DNA of 6,628 nt, taken from Sphingomonadaceae bacterium. GTDB lineage: Bacteria > Pseudomonadota > Alphaproteobacteria > Sphingomonadales > Sphingomonadaceae. Positions 5,565 to 6,628 of the stretch are shown piece after piece. The first letter of the stretch is position 1; the number at the start of each line of letters is the position of its first letter. The stretch covers positions 1 to 6,628 of the forward strand of contig SHLU01000135.1 in NCBI GenBank assembly GCA_004282995.1. The letters run 5' to 3'. The notes under the pieces were generated by a model, which did no database searches, was not told the origin of the DNA, and worked only from the letters and a program-made list of their open reading frames with translations. Made by a program: the position numbers and the translations under genes.

Positions 5565-6628
5565 ATGACAGAAAAACCGTCGCCCCGAACTGATGATGCC
5601 CTGCAATCTTTTCGCGGCCCGACTGATCTGCATGCGCTGATCGATACGGTCCCCGATGCAATGGTGGTGATCGATACAGCGGGACATATCCTGTCGTTCA
5701 GCAAAGGTGCCGAGCGTATGTTTGGTTATGCCGAGGCAGATGTGCTCGGCGAGAATGTCAGCATGCTCATGCCCTCGCCGGACCGTGAAAAGCACGACGG
5801 CTATCTGGCGCATTATCTGGCGACGGGCGAGCGGCGCATCATCGGTATCGGCCGTGTGACGACTGCCAGAGCGCGCGATGGGGCGATGTTTCCGATCGAT
5901 CTGTCCGTGGGCGAAGTCAACATGGGCGAGCAGCGGGTCTTTGCCGGGTTTATCCGCGATCTGACCGACAGCCGGCAAACCGAACAGCAAATCCATTCTC
6001 TGCAAGCCGACCTCGCTCATGTTTCGCGCATTTCGGCAATGGGAACGCTGGCCACGTCGATCGCGCATGAACTCAATCAACCCCTCACGGCGATAACGAA
6101 TTATGTGGAGGCGGCACGGGACCTGCTGGACGAACCGAACGCGGAGAACCTTGTTCACGTACGCGAGGCGCTCAACAGCAGCGCTGCAGAGACCATTCGT
6201 GCAGGCAAGATCGTCCAGCGTCTGCGCGAATTTATCGCCCGCGGGGAAACCACCCGCCGATTCGTCCACCTTGCCAAACTGGTCAAAGAGGCGACCGCTC
6301 TTGCGCTCATCAATGTCGGTGCCCGCGATGTTGATTTCGAGGAATTGCTGACTGACGAAGAGGACCTGGTGCTGGTCGACGCGGTCCAGATTCAGCAGGT
6401 ATTGGTCAATCTGATCCGCAACGCGCTCGAGGCCATGAGCGATAGCCCCGTCAAGCGGCTGGTGATTTCCAGCGCGATGGGTGAAGACGACAAGATGGTC
6501 GTCACAGTCAGCGATAGTGGCCCAGGACTCGATCAGCATGTTGCAGAACGGTTGTTCCATCCGTTTGTGAGCACGAAGGCCAGCGGCATGGGGCTGGGAC
6601 TGTCAATCTGCCACACCATCGTTAACGC
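5565..6628 (+). CDS. fixL: FixL-like heme-PAS oxygen-sensing histidine kinase (3' end beyond the window)
   Basis: This is a predicted cytoplasmic O2 sensor that autophosphorylates and passes phosphate to a FixJ-type regulator. There are 354 visible residues. The single PAS domain (about 21-135) aligns well with Bradyrhizobium FixL from memory: the proximal heme ligand is His77 in REKHDGY and the distal arginine is Arg97 in IIGIGR. The linker QTEQQIHSLQADLAHVSRISAMG leads to the HisKA H-box SIAHELNQPL (His168). The ATPase domain has an N-box around Asn282/Asn286, the D-box SDSGPG at 316-321, and the G-box GMGLGLS at 341-347. The window ends there; a few dozen residues should remain. No membrane segment is seen, so it is a soluble FixL. 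An in-frame ATG at 5502 would add 21 residues; neither start has a good ribosome site. The usual partner fixJ may lie just downstream. Confidence 0.9.
   Translation, partial: MTEKPSPRTDDALQSFRGPTDLHALIDTVPDAMVVIDTAGHILSFSKGAERMFGYAEADVLGENVSMLMPSPDREKHDGYLAHYLATGERRIIGIGRVTTARARDGAMFPIDLSVGEVNMGEQRVFAGFIRDLTDSRQTEQQIHSLQADLAHVSRISAMGTLATSIAHELNQPLTAITNYVEAARDLLDEPNAENLVHVREALNSSAAETIRAGKIVQRLREFIARGETTRRFVHLAKLVKEATALALINVGARDVDFEELLTDEEDLVLVDAVQIQQVLVNLIRNALEAMSDSPVKRLVISSAMGEDDKMVVTVSDSGPGLDQHVAERLFHPFVSTKASGMGLGLSICHTIVN

Noticed and set aside
5430..6560. A 376-codon minus-strand ORF opposite the FixL-like gene
   Set aside because: The plus strand shows an intact PAS domain and all kinase boxes. 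The antisense ORF is a codon-bias shadow with no recognisable motif.

Overview
The window looks like chromosomal or large-replicon DNA from a moderately GC-rich alphaproteobacterium. A sphingomonad-like host is the best guess, from base composition and a heme-PAS FixL sensor, but no rRNA or tRNA is present to prove it. Genes are densely packed. No insertion sequence, CRISPR array, tRNA, rRNA or phage gene was recognised.

Layout, left to right. (1) The N-terminus of a P-type cation ATPase on the minus strand runs off the left edge. (2) A divergent control region of about 180 bp follows. (3) On the plus strand is a 538-residue metallo-beta-lactamase/beta-CASP RNA hydrolase. (4) Convergent to it, on the minus strand, are a two-repeat DUF2267 protein and, upstream of that, a fermentative D-lactate dehydrogenase (LdhA type). 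(5) A 356-bp interval holds a strong GC-rich hairpin, palindromes and a possible 61-codon ORF. (6) An exported YcbB-type L,D-transpeptidase lies on the minus strand. (7) Divergent from it is a plus-strand FixL-like heme-PAS histidine kinase, cut by the right edge just after its glycine-rich ATP-lid motif.

The genes suggest a low-oxygen or energy-stress locus. FixL senses O2, LdhA re-oxidises NADH by making D-lactate, the beta-CASP enzyme could adjust RNA decay, and the ATPase and L,D-transpeptidase adjust ion balance and cell wall. That functional link is inference from gene content; no canonical FNR/FixK box was found.

The most striking observation is that three of the main genes (P-type ATPase, beta-CASP hydrolase, ldhA) are each preceded by a tiny ORF of 25, 23 or 17 codons. 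Each tiny ORF has a strong Shine-Dalgarno sequence 7-8 nt from its ATG, and its stop codon overlaps the main gene's start (ATGA, ATGA and TAATG). The beta-CASP gene has no visible ribosome site of its own. This looks like a shared mode of translational coupling or leader-peptide control across the locus.
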